From Companilactobacillus suantsaicola (GTDB taxonomy: Bacteria > Bacillota > Bacilli > Lactobacillales > Lactobacillaceae): a stretch of 64,000 nucleotides of DNA. Where the stretch lies: the NCBI RefSeq assembly GCF_004745525.1, contig NZ_RKLY01000005.1:1-64000 (forward strand), read 5' to 3'. The notes below the pieces were generated by a model. That model had not been told where the DNA came from. It was given only the letters and a program-made list of their open reading frames with translations, and searched no databases. Position 1 is the stretch's first letter, and every line of letters starts with the position of its first letter. The position numbers were made by a program, and so were the translations under genes. Positions 19,262 to 29,099 of this stretch are shown piece by piece.

Positions 19262-19419
19262 GTCCGGAGCAAAAAACTCGATTTGGGCTCAGATGTGAAA
19301 TTATTCTTAGCAATTTATTGCTTAGAATAAGGTCGAGCTTGGAAATGCCGCGCACTTTGCGGTAGTTTCAAGTCGTGCCCACATCGTTCCAGTCCCAAAT
19401 CGAGTTTTTTGTGGAGGAC
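19262..19419 (-). repeat. family 1 cloverleaf repeat, unit U7 (class a)
   Basis: Outer stem CAAAAAACTCGATTTGGG with its complement, where the usual CAACAAAC has changed on both strands. Clamp GTCC/GGAC. Right arm of the pair with U6. Confidence 0.85.
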
Positions 19420-19453
19420 GGCATACTTAACCATCCAATCAATAGAACGAAAT

Positions 19454-20179
19454 CTATCTATTTTTCTTTTCTTGATTAATAAGTTTCATATACTTGGGAA
19501 TTGCCAACATTCTGCCGAATCTGGTTGGTTCAGTTATCAAACGATAGAACCACTCGAGGCTTAGTTTTTGGAAAATCTTTGGTGCACGTTTCTTTGTGCC
19601 TGAGAAGACATCAAATGATCCACCAACGCCGATCCAAATTGCGTCAGCGTTCTTACGATACTTGTCGATAAAGTATTCTTGTTTAGGAAAACCAAGGGCA
19701 ACTAAGACGATGTTGGGTTTCTTTTCGGCAATTTCATCGATGATCGGTTGATCTTCTTTGAAATAACCATCGTGGTAGCCGACAAGGTCGACATTTGGAT
19801 AGTCAGTTTCGATTTTTTTAGCAGTGGCGCTGATGACTTCTGGTTTTGCGCCGAGTAAATAAACTTTTAAATGTTTTTTGTTAGCGGAATTAATCAAATA
19901 TTTTAAGGTATCAAAACCGGTGATACGTTCTGGTAGAGGAGTGCCTAAGCTATTAGCTCCTTTGATAATACCAATTCCGTCGGGAACGACGTAATCAGCG
20001 CTGTTGATGATCTTTAAGAACTTTTTATCTTCTCTAGCAGCGAGGACAATTTCTGGATTAGCTGTGACGATGAAACGGTTCTTGTTGACGTCTAAATCGT
20101 AATCCAAGTGTTGATGAAATTGATCTTCAGTAAAATTATCAAATTGTGTACCTAAAATATCTATTCTATTTTTGTGCAT
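19454..20179 (-). CDS. tagA: WecG/TagA/CpsF-family glycosyltransferase
   Basis: A 241-residue GT26 enzyme. Family members add ManNAc (or a related sugar) to undecaprenyl-PP-GlcNAc, the second step of wall teichoic acid linkage-unit synthesis. Visible family motifs are FIVTANPEIVLAAR, ADYVVPDGIGIIKGA, VYLLGAKPEV, VALGFPKQEYFI and IGVGGSFDVFSG, in the normal order. Start at 20179 follows GGAGATAGCT; the longer frame to 20257 has no ribosome site. The gene is divergent from a GT4 gene with only 58 bp between the starts, so control regions must overlap. TagA is the best name by family; the donor sugar is not proved. Confidence 0.88.
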   Translation of the reverse strand: MHKNRIDILGTQFDNFTEDQFHQHLDYDLDVNKNRFIVTANPEIVLAAREDKKFLKIINSADYVVPDGIGIIKGANSLGTPLPERITGFDTLKYLINSANKKHLKVYLLGAKPEVISATAKKIETDYPNVDLVGYHDGYFKEDQPIIDEIAEKKPNIVLVALGFPKQEYFIDKYRKNADAIWIGVGGSFDVFSGTKKRAPKIFQKLSLEWFYRLITEPTRFGRMLAIPKYMKLINQEKKNR

Positions 20180-20237
20180 AGCTATCTCCTTTAATGTATT
20201 ATTATACACGAGAAAGATTAATTTGAGAGGTGTCAAA

Positions 20238-21314
20238 ATGCGCGTTTTACATATCAATGCCGGTAACGAAGACGGCGGTGCTAGAACTTATATTGTAAAC
20301 TTGATGAAAGGTCAAAAATTAATTGGCGAAGAAAGTGCCTTGCTGACTTTCCAAGAGGGACCAGTTTCGAAGATGGCACGAGAAAATGGCTTGAAAGTAG
20401 CCGTTTTGCCACAACGACAACGATTTGACTTATCGATTTTGAAACCACTAGTACAATACATCAATAATAATGATTTTGATATTGTTCACACTCACGGACC
20501 ACGGGCAAACTATCTTGTGTCGTTGATTCGCAAGAAGATTCACGCAAAATGGGTGATTACTGTCCATTCTGACCCCCGGATCGACTTTTCCGGACTCAAG
20601 GGGTCAGTTATGCTCAAATTAAATCTACACGCACTAAAACGGGCTAATTTGCTATTTTACATCAATCCGGACATGGAAGAATATTTTGATGAATTGAAGA
20701 TCGACCACAAGAAACGTTTTGAAGTCTTCAATGCTATCGATTTTGCGGGCACGAATCCGGTTTTCAATCATCAACCAACATTTACGATTCTTGAGGTTGC
20801 TCGTTTGGTTGAAGTTAAGAATCATCGTCTGCTGTTAGAAGCTTTGAGCAAGGTCAGTTTCAATTTCCGCTTAGTACTTGTGGGGGATGGTCCGTTGATG
20901 GATCAGCTGCACAAACTAACGGTTGAACTTGGTATCAATGATAAAGTTGAATTTGTCGGTTTCAAGGAAAATACCGGTGAGTATTATCAAGAGTGCGACG
21001 TTTCGATTTTGACTTCGAAGACTGAAAGTATGCCGGCAGTATACTTGGAGTCAGCAGCTTACGGAAAACCGGTCATTGCAACAAATGTTGGTGCGACGGA
21101 TAAAGTTATCGACAACGAAAATGGTTGGTTAGTTGAATCAAATAATGAACAAGAATTGATCCAAGCTTTAAATGATGCTCATGAATATTGGAAAGATGAC
21201 AACTTGAGCCAAAAAGGAATGGCCTTATATCAAGAAGTTCGTGACAATTATTCAATTGAAGCACTGGCTCATAAGGTTAATGATGGGTATCAGGCGACTT
21301 TAAAAGCAAATTAG
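20238..21314 (+). CDS. GT4-family glycosyltransferase
   Basis: A 359-residue retaining GT-B enzyme. The N-terminal half holds the acceptor domain (VLHINAGNEDGGARTYI, DIVHTHGPRANYL). The C-terminal half holds the nucleotide-sugar domain with VARLVEVKNHRLLLEAL, VLVGDGPL and the ESMPAVYLESAAYGKPVIATNVG motif containing the EX7E pair. Likely transfers a sugar to a lipid-linked or envelope glycan acceptor. ATG 20238 follows AGAGGTG; the upstream extension to 20172 overlaps the divergent tagA gene. Donor and acceptor cannot be read from sequence. Confidence 0.85.
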   Translation: MRVLHINAGNEDGGARTYIVNLMKGQKLIGEESALLTFQEGPVSKMARENGLKVAVLPQRQRFDLSILKPLVQYINNNDFDIVHTHGPRANYLVSLIRKKIHAKWVITVHSDPRIDFSGLKGSVMLKLNLHALKRANLLFYINPDMEEYFDELKIDHKKRFEVFNAIDFAGTNPVFNHQPTFTILEVARLVEVKNHRLLLEALSKVSFNFRLVLVGDGPLMDQLHKLTVELGINDKVEFVGFKENTGEYYQECDVSILTSKTESMPAVYLESAAYGKPVIATNVGATDKVIDNENGWLVESNNEQELIQALNDAHEYWKDDNLSQKGMALYQEVRDNYSIEALAHKVNDGYQATLKAN

Positions 21315-21353
21315 AGTAAAATATAGGGCGAAAAAATAAATAAGGGAGTTATC

Positions 21354-22826
21354 ATGACTCAATTTCAAGATGAAGATTTAACATTGCATACTGATTATTA
21401 TGAATTAAATATGATGTATACATACTGGAAGAAAGGTTTGCACAATCGTCGTGCAGTTTTTGAAGTTTACTTTAGAAAATTACCATTTGACAACGGATTT
21501 GCGGTCTTCGCAGGTTTGGAACATGTGGTCAATTATTTGAAGAACCTCAGCTTTTCAGATTCAGATATTGAATACTTACGTGAATATGGGGAATATGACG
21601 AAGAATTTTTACGTTGGCTCAAGGACATGCAATTCAGTTGTACCGTCCGTTCAGCCTATGAAGGAGATTTAGTTTTCAACGAAGAACCAATTCTCCAAGT
21701 TGAAGGACCATTGGCACAATGCCAACTAATTGAAACGGCTATTTTGAATATGGTCAATTTCCAAACTTTGATTGCTACTAAGGCAGCTCGCATCAAGACT
21801 GTCTGTGGTGATGATCCAGTAATGGAATTTGGTTCACGTCGTGCTCAAGAAGTTGATGCAGCTATCTGGGGTACTCGGGCCGCTTATATTGCTGGTTTTG
21901 ACGCTACAAGTAACGTCTTAGCTGGTAAGTTATTTGGTATTCCAATTTCGGGAACACATGCTCATGCCTTAGTTCAAACTTACCGTAACGAATATGATGC
22001 TTTCAAAGCTTATGCTACAACTCATAAGAATTGTGTCTTCTTAGTTGATACATACGACACCTTGAAGAGTGGTGTGCCTAGTGCCATCAAAGTTGCCAAA
22101 GAAATGGGTGACAAGATCAACTTCTTAGGTGTCAGAATTGATTCTGGTGATATGGCTTATATTTCTAAACGTGTCAGAAAACAACTTGATGAGGCTGGTT
22201 TCCCTAACGCTAAGATTTATGCTTCCAATGATTTGGATGAAAAGACCGTTTTGAACTTGAAGATGCAAGATGCCAAAATCGACGTCTGGGGTATCGGTAC
22301 GAAAGTTATCACTGCCTTTGACCAACCAGCTTTAGGTGCTGTTTATAAGTTGGTAAGTATTGAAGACAATCGTGGCAACATGATGGATACTTTGAAACTT
22401 TCCAGCAATGCAGCTAAAATTTCTACACCAGGTAAGAAACAAGTTTGGCGCATCACTAATAACCGTAAGAACGACAAATCAGAAGGGGACTATGTAACAT
22501 TCTGGAATGAAGATCCAAGAGAACACAGTTCACTTTACATGTTCCATCCACAATACACTTACATCAATAAGACCGTTGAAGACTTCCAAGCAAAGCCTAT
22601 GTTGCATGATATTTTCGTTGATGGAAAATTAGTTTATGATTTGCCAAACGTAAAAGAAATCAAGAAGTACTGTGCAGCTAACTTAGATTCACTTTGGGAT
22701 GAATACAAACGTATCTTGAATCCACAAGTTTATCCAGTGGATCTATCTTCAAAACTTTACAGTCATAAGATGAAGTACATCGAAAAGATCAGAAACGATG
22801 TAAACAATATTAGATTAGGTGACTAA
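21354..22826 (+). CDS. pncB: nicotinate phosphoribosyltransferase
   Basis: A 490-residue NAPRTase, the first step of the Preiss-Handler NAD salvage route: nicotinate plus PRPP gives nicotinate mononucleotide, with ATP hydrolysis. Signatures include [26 protein letters not shown] with the [15 protein letters not shown] stretch, and the phosphate-binding [19 protein letters not shown] site at good spacing. The next gene, nadE, begins 1 nt after the pncB stop and completes the same pathway, so they form an operon. Confidence 0.95.
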   Translation: MTQFQDEDLTLHTDYYELNMMYTYWKKGLHNRRAVFEVYFRKLPFDNGFAVFAGLEHVVNYLKNLSFSDSDIEYLREYGEYDEEFLRWLKDMQFSCTVRSAYEGDLVFNEEPILQVEGPLAQCQLIETAILNMVNFQTLIATKAARIKTVCGDDPVMEFGSRRAQEVDAAIWGTRAAYIAGFDATSNVLAGKLFGIPISGTHAHALVQTYRNEYDAFKAYATTHKNCVFLVDTYDTLKSGVPSAIKVAKEMGDKINFLGVRIDSGDMAYISKRVRKQLDEAGFPNAKIYASNDLDEKTVLNLKMQDAKIDVWGIGTKVITAFDQPALGAVYKLVSIEDNRGNMMDTLKLSSNAAKISTPGKKQVWRITNNRKNDKSEGDYVTFWNEDPREHSSLYMFHPQYTYINKTVEDFQAKPMLHDIFVDGKLVYDLPNVKEIKKYCAANLDSLWDEYKRILNPQVYPVDLSSKLYSHKMKYIEKIRNDVNNIRLGD

Positions 22827-22827
22827 A

Positions 22828-23643
22828 ATGAGACCTTTGCAAAAAGAAATTATTGAATTTGAACATACCAAACCAGAAATCGACCCCGAACAAGAAATTA
22901 GACGTTCAATCGATTTCTTGAAAAATTACGTGAAGAATCGTAGCTTTTTAAAAACCTTAGTTTTAGGAATTTCCGGTGGCCAAGATTCGACACTAGCTGG
23001 TAAATTGTCCGAAATGGCAATGACCGAGTTACGTCAAGAAAGTGGCGACACTGATTACAAGTTCATCGCCGTGCGTTTGCCATATGGAGAACAAGCTGAC
23101 GAATCAGATGCTATGCAAGCAATCGAATGGATGCAAGCGGACAAAGTAGTTCGCGTTAATATCAAAGATAGTGTTGACGCAATGGTAAAAGCAGTCGAAG
23201 CTAATAACATGAATATTTCTGACTTTAATAAAGGAAATATCAAAGCTAGAACCCGTATGATAGCTCAGTACGCAATCGCCGGGGACAATAAAGGCGTTGT
23301 AGTCGGAACCGATCACGCAGCTGAAAATATCACCGGATTCTATACAAAGTACGGCGACGGAGCTGCCGATGTAACACCACTATTTCGTTTAGATAAACGC
23401 CAAGGCAAGGCTATGCTAGAAAAACTAGCCGCACCAAAGAATCTGTACGAAAAAGTACCAACAGCAGATCTTGAAGAAGACCGCCCAAGCTTACCAGATG
23501 AAAAAGCGTTGGGAGTTTCTTATAAAGATATTGACGATTATCTTGAGGGGAAAGATATCGACGAAAAAGCTGCTGAAGTTATTGAGGGATGGTATAAGAA
23601 GACAGCGCATAAGAGACGATTGCCTTATACTGTATTTGATTAG
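22828..23643 (+). CDS. nadE: NH3-dependent NAD+ synthetase
   Basis: A 271-residue N-type ATP pyrophosphatase that converts nicotinate adenine dinucleotide to NAD+ with ammonia. The P-loop [12 protein letters not shown] is near residue 52; [26 protein letters not shown] follows in mid-protein, and the C-terminus shows [10 protein letters not shown]. There is no glutaminase domain, so it uses free ammonia. ATG 22828 follows AGGTGA by 5 nt; GTG 22819 lies within pncB and is less likely. Its TAG stop is directly followed by family 2 repeat V2. Confidence 0.95.
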   Translation: MRPLQKEIIEFEHTKPEIDPEQEIRRSIDFLKNYVKNRSFLKTLVLGISGGQDSTLAGKLSEMAMTELRQESGDTDYKFIAVRLPYGEQADESDAMQAIEWMQADKVVRVNIKDSVDAMVKAVEANNMNISDFNKGNIKARTRMIAQYAIAGDNKGVVVGTDHAAENITGFYTKYGDGAADVTPLFRLDKRQGKAMLEKLAAPKNLYEKVPTADLEEDRPSLPDEKALGVSYKDIDDYLEGKDIDEKAAEVIEGWYKKTAHKRRLPYTVFD

Positions 23644-23644
23644 A

Positions 23645-23772
23645 GCGTGTAGCAGGCCTGTTTAGGACTTGGCAGATAGCCTAGCTTCACGAATTACCCG
23701 CCGCACTTGCGGGTGATTTGGGAAGCGTAGCTATATGTCCAAGTCCTGGCCTGCGGAACGCGTTTTAGCTAT
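23645..23772 (+). repeat. family 2 long-hairpin repeat, unit V2
   Basis: Clamp GCGT/ACGC, internal loop GTA/GGA, outer stem GCAGGCC/GGCCTGC, then AGGACTTGG/CCAAGTCCT, ATAGC..TAGC and ACCCGC/GCGGGT. It resembles V4 read on the other strand and begins 1 nt after the nadE stop codon. Confidence 0.85.
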
Positions 23773-23840
23773 ATTGCATAGAACCATGGTTATCTAAAAA
23801 AAGAACCAAACCTATTAAAAAATAGATTTAAAAAACAGAA

Positions 23841-23878
23841 AAAAAGGGGGCATTTCCAAGCAGAAATACCCCCTTTTT
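23841..23878 (+). terminator. intrinsic terminator after nadE
   Basis: AAAAAGGGGG and CCCCCTTTTT form a strong, symmetrical stem that can work in either direction. Confidence 0.85.
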
Positions 23879-23986
23879 GACCCTATCAATAAGACAGTTC
23901 CAAACTAACGACGTTTTTTATCCAAAATTTCATGTGTTAGAATAAAATTGTACTATTCGTAAGATTCTATGGAGAGGTGTTAAACA

Positions 23987-25150
23987 GTGAACAAAGATTT
24001 AGTTTCCTTAATGAAACCATCCGTTGTCGCAATTAAGCAACAAGAGATTTTTAAATTCAATGCGCGCGCCAAAAGTATTCCGGGAGTCGTTAATATGACA
24101 GTTGGTGAACCCAACTTTGCTACCCCTGAACATATCAAAGAAGCTGCCATCCAGGCAATTAATGAAAATAAAACTCATTATACTGTGCCAGAAGGCAATC
24201 ATGAGCTTTTGAGTGCTGTTTCAAAATATTTGCAGGATAAGTATGGATTGAATTATGATCCAGAAACTCAAATTGTAGCTACAACAGGTGTTACGGAAGG
24301 TGTTTTCTCAGCTTTCAATGCCATTTTACAATCAGGAGATGAAGTTTTGATTCCATCTCCAGCTTTCACAATTTATGGACCAGATGCGGACTTTAATGGT
24401 GCAGCTCCGGTTTATATCGATACGTCAAAGACTGATTTCAAAGTAACACCACAAGCTTTACAAGAAATATTGAGAACTCATCCACGTATTCGAATTTTTC
24501 TATTGAATTATCCAAGTAATCCAACCGGTGTTAGTTACACTGAAGATGAATTAGTGGCTTTAGCAGAAATTTTAAAGAAACACGATATTTTTGTAATAAG
24601 TGACGAAATTTATAGTGAATTGACTTATAATTTTAAACATATTTCATTTGGTAATATTTTGCCAGAACAAACTATTTTGTTAAATGGTTTATCCAAGTCA
24701 CATGCGATGACTGGTTGGCGTTTTGGAATTGTCTGTGGACCTAAAGAAATCGTTGCACAGATCAATAAGATCCATGAACTAGCTACGACTTCGATTACTT
24801 CTATTACCCAATTTGCGGCCTTAGAAGCCTACAAGAACGGCTATGACGACCCAATTCCAATGCGTGAACAGTATCAAGCTCGACGCGATAAACTGCTTGC
24901 TGGCTTAGAGGAACTTGGTTTTGAATGTCCAACTCCTAATGGAGCGTTCTATTTATTTGCGAAGATTCCTGACGGCCTAGAACAAGATGATGTTAAATTT
25001 GCCAACGACTTGTTAGATAAAGAACATTTGGCTATCCTGCCAGGTAGATTCTTTGGCGTTGGTGGTGAGCATCATTTAAGATTCAGTTATGCTGCTAGTA
25101 TGGAAGATATTTCTGCTTGTTTAACAAAATTAGCTGACTTTGTAAAATAA
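23987..25150 (+). CDS. PLP-dependent class I aminotransferase
   Basis: A 387-residue fold-type I aminotransferase. Visible are the substrate-arm region VNMTVGEPNF, NYPSNPTGVSY, DEIYSELTY and the PLP-binding lysine in NGLSKSHAMTGWRFG near residue 232. The closest families are aromatic-amino-acid/aspartate aminotransferases and PatA (N-acetyl-diaminopimelate), which I cannot separate by eye. Starts with GTG behind GGAGAGGTG. Envelope genes follow after 28 nt, but a functional link is unclear. Confidence 0.88.
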   Translation: MNKDLVSLMKPSVVAIKQQEIFKFNARAKSIPGVVNMTVGEPNFATPEHIKEAAIQAINENKTHYTVPEGNHELLSAVSKYLQDKYGLNYDPETQIVATTGVTEGVFSAFNAILQSGDEVLIPSPAFTIYGPDADFNGAAPVYIDTSKTDFKVTPQALQEILRTHPRIRIFLLNYPSNPTGVSYTEDELVALAEILKKHDIFVISDEIYSELTYNFKHISFGNILPEQTILLNGLSKSHAMTGWRFGIVCGPKEIVAQINKIHELATTSITSITQFAALEAYKNGYDDPIPMREQYQARRDKLLAGLEELGFECPTPNGAFYLFAKIPDGLEQDDVKFANDLLDKEHLAILPGRFFGVGGEHHLRFSYAASMEDISACLTKLADFVK

Positions 25151-25178
25151 GTAAACTAGCATTTTTAGAAGGGGAAAT

Positions 25179-26627
25179 ATGTTAAGCAAATTTCAAAGTA
25201 TTATTAGTAAATTAGTACTTATTTGTGTAGGGATTTTCACAACTGTCGTTTTCGTGCAGATGGGTCAATTCTTTGCTGTTAATTATTTAAAACCCGAACC
25301 AGTACTAGCCATACTGGTTTTTCTTTGTGCAATCATTTTCGTTTTATTGGCGGGTTGGCTCTTAGTTAAGATTCGGGATGACGATAAAAATCTCAATCGG
25401 CTGATTTTGATCAGTCTTTTAGCAATCTTTATGATCGTAGCTTTGATTTGGCTGAAAGTCGTTCCACAGACTCAGATCAGTGATTTCGGAGAATTTTGGA
25501 ATGTAGCACCGAGAGCTTTGTTAGGTGAGAAGATTTTTAGTTATGACAATGATTATTTTGCTAAATGGGCCTATCAGACTGGCTTTCTAGTTTATGTGAT
25601 GGGTGTTGTGAAGATATTTGGGCAAAATGTTTTCGCTTTGCAATTTTTGAATGTGATCTACCAAGTCTTAATTTTGTATTTGGGATATTTAATTTCACTG
25701 CAAATCTTCAACAAAGTTAAAGCTGCTCGTTTGACAGTTTTAGTTTTGATGATCGACTTGGATTGGTTTGCCTTGAATTCGCAAGCTGACAATCAATACA
25801 TTGGGATGCTGCTATTTATGTTGACGTTCTACTTATTGATGCAGAATAAGTTGTGGACCTACATCGTAGCTGGGATCACTTTGGCAGTCGGCAGTATCGT
25901 GCGGCCAATCGGTCCAGTTATTATTGCCGGGATCGTTGTTTACGGATTATTGTACGTATTCATTAGTAATAATAAGTTCTCATGGCAGGGAATTGGCAAA
26001 ATTGTGTTGACGTTAGTCATTTATCAAGTGATTTTTTCTGGAGCCAGTTTAGCAATTAAGAATTCCGGTTTAAATTCTTACGGTCTGACTAATCGCGATT
26101 CTGAATGGAAATTCGTAGTTGGTTTAGATGCTAATTCGGGTGGTTCATACGATCAAAATATGGTCAATCGCTTCGATTTAAATGCTAGTCGAGCCAAGAT
26201 GAGTGCCAAAGAACATAAGGTTATTAAAGAAAACATTCGGAATTTAAATGCTAGTCACGGATGGCTCAGACTGTTCTGGCAAAAGAACCGCACGCTTTGG
26301 GCAGGACGTTCACAGACAATTGATTTCACTGAATTCGAAAAGATCCACTCGCTAAAAATTTCTAATCTGGTTAAACTCCTTGGGTATATGGGAAGCGTGA
26401 TTTTGATTATCTTCTCATGGTTAGGCTCATTGAAACTGTTTAGAACAAAATATGATAATAAATTATTCTTGATTTTGTTGCCACTAATGGCTTATGCCGT
26501 TGTACAATTGTTAATTGAAGTCCAAGGCAGATATCGACTTGAGTTCTTACCAGTAATTGCAATTTTAGCTGGTTGGGGACTTTACAGTTGTTATGATTGG
26601 ATCAAGTCAAGACGGGAGAAAATTTAG
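25179..26627 (+). CDS. GT-C-like polytopic glycosyltransferase (putative)
   Basis: A 482-residue membrane protein with about 11 hydrophobic segments. After the second or third helix, SDFGEFWNVAPRALLGEKIFSYDNDYFAKW lies in an outside loop. An acidic residue in the first large loop is typical of GT-C enzymes (ArnT/PMT type) that use polyprenyl-phosphate sugars. A second loop holds NRDSEWKFVVGLDANSGGSYD. The next gene, a DPM1/GtrB-type sugar lipid synthase, starts directly after its stop. I infer a pair that makes a lipid-linked sugar and transfers it to an envelope polymer; the acceptor is unknown. Confidence 0.7.
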   Translation: MLSKFQSIISKLVLICVGIFTTVVFVQMGQFFAVNYLKPEPVLAILVFLCAIIFVLLAGWLLVKIRDDDKNLNRLILISLLAIFMIVALIWLKVVPQTQISDFGEFWNVAPRALLGEKIFSYDNDYFAKWAYQTGFLVYVMGVVKIFGQNVFALQFLNVIYQVLILYLGYLISLQIFNKVKAARLTVLVLMIDLDWFALNSQADNQYIGMLLFMLTFYLLMQNKLWTYIVAGITLAVGSIVRPIGPVIIAGIVVYGLLYVFISNNKFSWQGIGKIVLTLVIYQVIFSGASLAIKNSGLNSYGLTNRDSEWKFVVGLDANSGGSYDQNMVNRFDLNASRAKMSAKEHKVIKENIRNLNASHGWLRLFWQKNRTLWAGRSQTIDFTEFEKIHSLKISNLVKLLGYMGSVILIIFSWLGSLKLFRTKYDNKLFLILLPLMAYAVVQLLIEVQGRYRLEFLPVIAILAGWGLYSCYDWIKSRREKI

Positions 26628-27608
26628 ATGTCTGATGGATTTAAATTGAGTATCGTAGTCCCATGTTATAACGAAGAAGAAGTACTGCATGAGACGACTA
26701 AAGAATTAACCGCCATTTTGCACGGTTTGATAGCTGATCAAAAGATCACGCCGACTAGTAAAATTGTCTTCGTTGACGATGGTAGTAAGGATAAGACTTG
26801 GCAATTGATCGACACATTCTCAAAGGAAAATGAAGTCGTATCAGGAGTTAAGCTTAGTCGAAACTTTGGTCATCAGGGGGCTTTGTTGGCTGGTGTCACG
26901 ACTGCCTCAAAGGATTCGGATGCCGTTATAACGATAGACGCAGATTTGCAAGATGATGTTAATGCCATTCCCAAGATGGTTGATGAATACTTGAATGGTT
27001 CGGAAGTAGTTTACGGTGTTCGTAACAACCGTGACACGGATACAGCTTTTAAGCGTAGCACGGCAGAAATGTTTTATAAATTCATGGGCTTTCTAGGTGT
27101 TAAATTGGTACCCGATTCAGCCGATTATCGTCTGATGAGCCAACGTGCTTGTAAAGTTTTGTTGAGTTATAAGGAACGTAATTTGTTCTTGCGGGGGATC
27201 GTGCCATTGGTCGGTTTCAAATCTAGCAAGGTTTACTATGCGAGAAAAGAACGTTTCGCCGGGGTATCGAAGTATCCTTTGAAGAAGATGTTGAAGTTTG
27301 CGATTGATGGGATCACCTCGTTTTCAATCGTGCCTATCAAGATGATCATGGGATTAGGATTTTTTATTGTTTTAATTAGTATTGTACTTTTGATCTATAG
27401 TTTGGTTCAAAAGGTCAATGGAAATGTTGTTGACGGCTGGTCGTCACTAATGATATCTATTTGGGCCCTTGGTGGTGTACAATTAATTAGTATTAGTGTG
27501 ATTGGCGAATACGTTGGGAAAATCTTTAGTGAAGTTAAACAACGTCCAAGATTTACCATTGAAGAAGATATTTATACTGAAAAAACACAACAAGAAAATA
27601 AGAGGTAA
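26628..27608 (+). CDS. GT2 polyprenyl-phosphate sugar synthase (GtrB/CsbB type)
   Basis: A 326-residue GT-A enzyme with a C-terminal membrane anchor. Motifs are VVPCYNEEEVL (residues 9-19), VFVDDGSKDKT, SRNFGHQGALLAG, the metal-binding DADLQDD and the RERFAGVSKYPLKK-like region. Two transmembrane helices follow at roughly 235-290. The family links a hexose from UDP-sugar to undecaprenyl phosphate on the inner face, supplying a GT-C partner outside. Directly coupled to the preceding GT-C-like gene. Confidence 0.88.
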   Translation: MSDGFKLSIVVPCYNEEEVLHETTKELTAILHGLIADQKITPTSKIVFVDDGSKDKTWQLIDTFSKENEVVSGVKLSRNFGHQGALLAGVTTASKDSDAVITIDADLQDDVNAIPKMVDEYLNGSEVVYGVRNNRDTDTAFKRSTAEMFYKFMGFLGVKLVPDSADYRLMSQRACKVLLSYKERNLFLRGIVPLVGFKSSKVYYARKERFAGVSKYPLKKMLKFAIDGITSFSIVPIKMIMGLGFFIVLISIVLLIYSLVQKVNGNVVDGWSSLMISIWALGGVQLISISVIGEYVGKIFSEVKQRPRFTIEEDIYTEKTQQENKR

Positions 27609-27613
27609 TTATT

Positions 27614-28048
27614 ATGAATGCCGCACAAAAGAAAGCTATGCAATACGGTAATTTGATTAATGATACAGTAAATACGATTCAAGAAGAACAAGACAAGTTG
27701 AATCCTGAATTTGAAAAGTTACGTGATGCTTTGGATCGTAGCAAGGTTGAACAATTAGACAGTATCGAATATGAAAAGATTCAAAAAGACTTCGCAGCCG
27801 GAACTAAGAAATATCAAGAAACACTCGCTAAATTAGACAAAGGTAGAGCACCTGCTAGATTGATGGGAACTCACATTACTTTAGTTTCTGCTTTTAGAAA
27901 ATACGTTGAAGCTTGTGGAGAAATGACTGATAGTATCGGTGATGACAAAAACATCGACCGTCACAAGTTTGATGCTTCCGAAAAAGAACAAGATGAAGCA
28001 ATGGACAAATTCTCAAAATTGATCCAAAAGCTTACTAACTTGGCTTAA
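27614..28048 (+). CDS. helical protein of unknown function (YlbF/YmcA-like possible)
   Basis: A 144-residue, charged, cytoplasmic, almost wholly helical protein with no signal peptide, cysteines only at one site (EACGEM), and likely coiled-coil stretches (residues ~15-75 and 115-144). Size and helical character suggest the YlbF/YmcA (DUF964) group, but I see no motif that proves it. It sits 5 nt after the GT2 gene and 1 nt before the SprT-like gene, so it is probably co-transcribed with both. Confidence 0.6.
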   Translation: MNAAQKKAMQYGNLINDTVNTIQEEQDKLNPEFEKLRDALDRSKVEQLDSIEYEKIQKDFAAGTKKYQETLAKLDKGRAPARLMGTHITLVSAFRKYVEACGEMTDSIGDDKNIDRHKFDASEKEQDEAMDKFSKLIQKLTNLA

Positions 28049-28049
28049 A

Positions 28050-28505
28050 ATGACAGATCAAGAATTAACAGAACTAGTAAAAAAGGTTTCCCAAGACTAT
28101 TTTGGGAAACCTTTTGTTCATCAAGCATATTTTAACAGTCGTTTAAAGACTACCGGCGGAAGATTTCATTTGCGTGATCGCAATATTGATATTAATCCTA
28201 AAATCTTGTCCCAGTTTGGCGAGGATACTTTGGTCGGCGTGATCAAACACGAATTGTGCCACTATCATTTGTACAACGATGGTTTGCCGGCTCAGCACAA
28301 GGACCGTGAATTTAAAGTCTTATTACAACAGGTCAATGGGTTACGTTTTTCACCGCTACCTAGTACTAAAAAAACCAAGACTTATCACCTCTATCGTTGC
28401 AGTCACTGTCAAACTGAATATTTGCGGGTCAAAAGAATCGATACGAAACGTTTTGTTTGCGGCAAATGCCACGGAAAGTTGAAATACATTAAAGATATCA
28501 AATAA
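28050..28505 (+). CDS. SprT-like zinc metalloprotein
   Basis: A 151-residue SprT-family protein. The zincin motif HELCH (VIKHELCHYHLY, near residues 70-80) gives two zinc-binding His and the catalytic Glu. The C-terminus has a zinc ribbon, CSHCQTEY..CGKCHG. The eukaryotic homologue SPRTN cleaves DNA-protein crosslinks; the bacterial role is less certain. Starts 1 nt after the previous stop without a strong ribosome site, so translational coupling is likely. Confidence 0.88.
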   Translation: MTDQELTELVKKVSQDYFGKPFVHQAYFNSRLKTTGGRFHLRDRNIDINPKILSQFGEDTLVGVIKHELCHYHLYNDGLPAQHKDREFKVLLQQVNGLRFSPLPSTKKTKTYHLYRCSHCQTEYLRVKRIDTKRFVCGKCHGKLKYIKDIK

Positions 28506-28510
28506 TCGTC

Positions 28511-28539
28511 TTGATATTTTTTTTAATTATATGTATAAT
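28511..28539 (+). promoter_or_regulatory. tRNA-Leu promoter
   Basis: TTGATA, 17-nt spacer and a consensus TATAAT; it begins 3 nt after the preceding reading frame ends. Confidence 0.9.
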
Positions 28540-28553
28540 TATTTCTGTTGCAT

Positions 28554-28639
28554 GCGGGTATGGCGGAATTGGCAGACGCGCAAGACTAAGGATCTTGTGG
28601 AGAATTATCTCCGTGGAAGTTCGAATCTTCTTACCCGCA
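28554..28639 (+). tRNA. tRNA-Leu (AAG)
   Basis: A class II tRNA with acceptor GCGGGTA/TACCCGC, anticodon loop ACTAAGGAT (AAG), a long variable arm and GTTCGAATC T-loop. CCA is not encoded. Confidence 0.96.
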
Positions 28640-28650
28640 TTAATATTGTG

Positions 28651-28687
28651 AAAAGGAATGTTGATTAATTTCAGCATTCCTTTTTTT
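28651..28687 (+). terminator. tRNA-Leu terminator
   Basis: GGAATGTTGA and TTCAGCATTCC form the stem; seven Ts follow. Confidence 0.9.
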
Positions 28688-28707
28688 GTGGGTTGGTGAA
28701 GTATGCC

Positions 28708-28867
28708 GTCCTCCGCAACAAACTCGATTTGGGACTGGAACGATGTGGGCACAACTTGAAGCTTTTTTCAAAACCGGAAAAAATCTTCAAGCTTGGCCTT
28801 CTTGTAGGTGCTAAAGCACCAACAAGAATTTCACATCTGAGCCCAAATCGAGTTTGTTGCTCCGGAC
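28708..28867 (+). repeat. family 1 cloverleaf repeat, unit U8 (class a)
   Basis: Outer stem CAACAAACTCGATTTGGG with complement, P2 GATGTG/CACATC, clamp GTCC/GGAC, inner hairpin TTCTTGT..GGTGCT around AA. Left arm of a pair with U9. Confidence 0.88.
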
Positions 28868-28981
28868 TGAATAACGGATCTATGTTTTATCTGCTTTCCG
28901 TTTATTTAGGAATAATGGTTCTATTCGTGATGTGTTTTTACTATTTTTATGGTTTGGATTCATTTCTGTTCAAAGTTAGAA

Positions 28982-29064
28982 AAAGCATCTATTCTTCAAT
29001 AGTATGCAATTGGTTATTAAGTAACCATACGTATATTGAGAATAGGTGCTATTTTTATTTATAA
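28982..29064. repeat. central hairpin of the U8-U9 pair
   Basis: AGCATCTATTCT and GAGAATAGGTGCT pair, with a second inner stem (GTATGCAATTGGTTA/TAACCATACGTAT, imperfect). Ts follow on the right, so it may terminate transcription. Confidence 0.65.
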
Positions 29065-29099
29065 AATTAAGTGGAAAAAATAATAAAGGCCACTATCTA

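Noticed and set aside
28693-29064. 123-codon frame through U8 and its spacer
   Set aside because: Follows repeat sequence; similar frames are not kept in other copies of the repeat.
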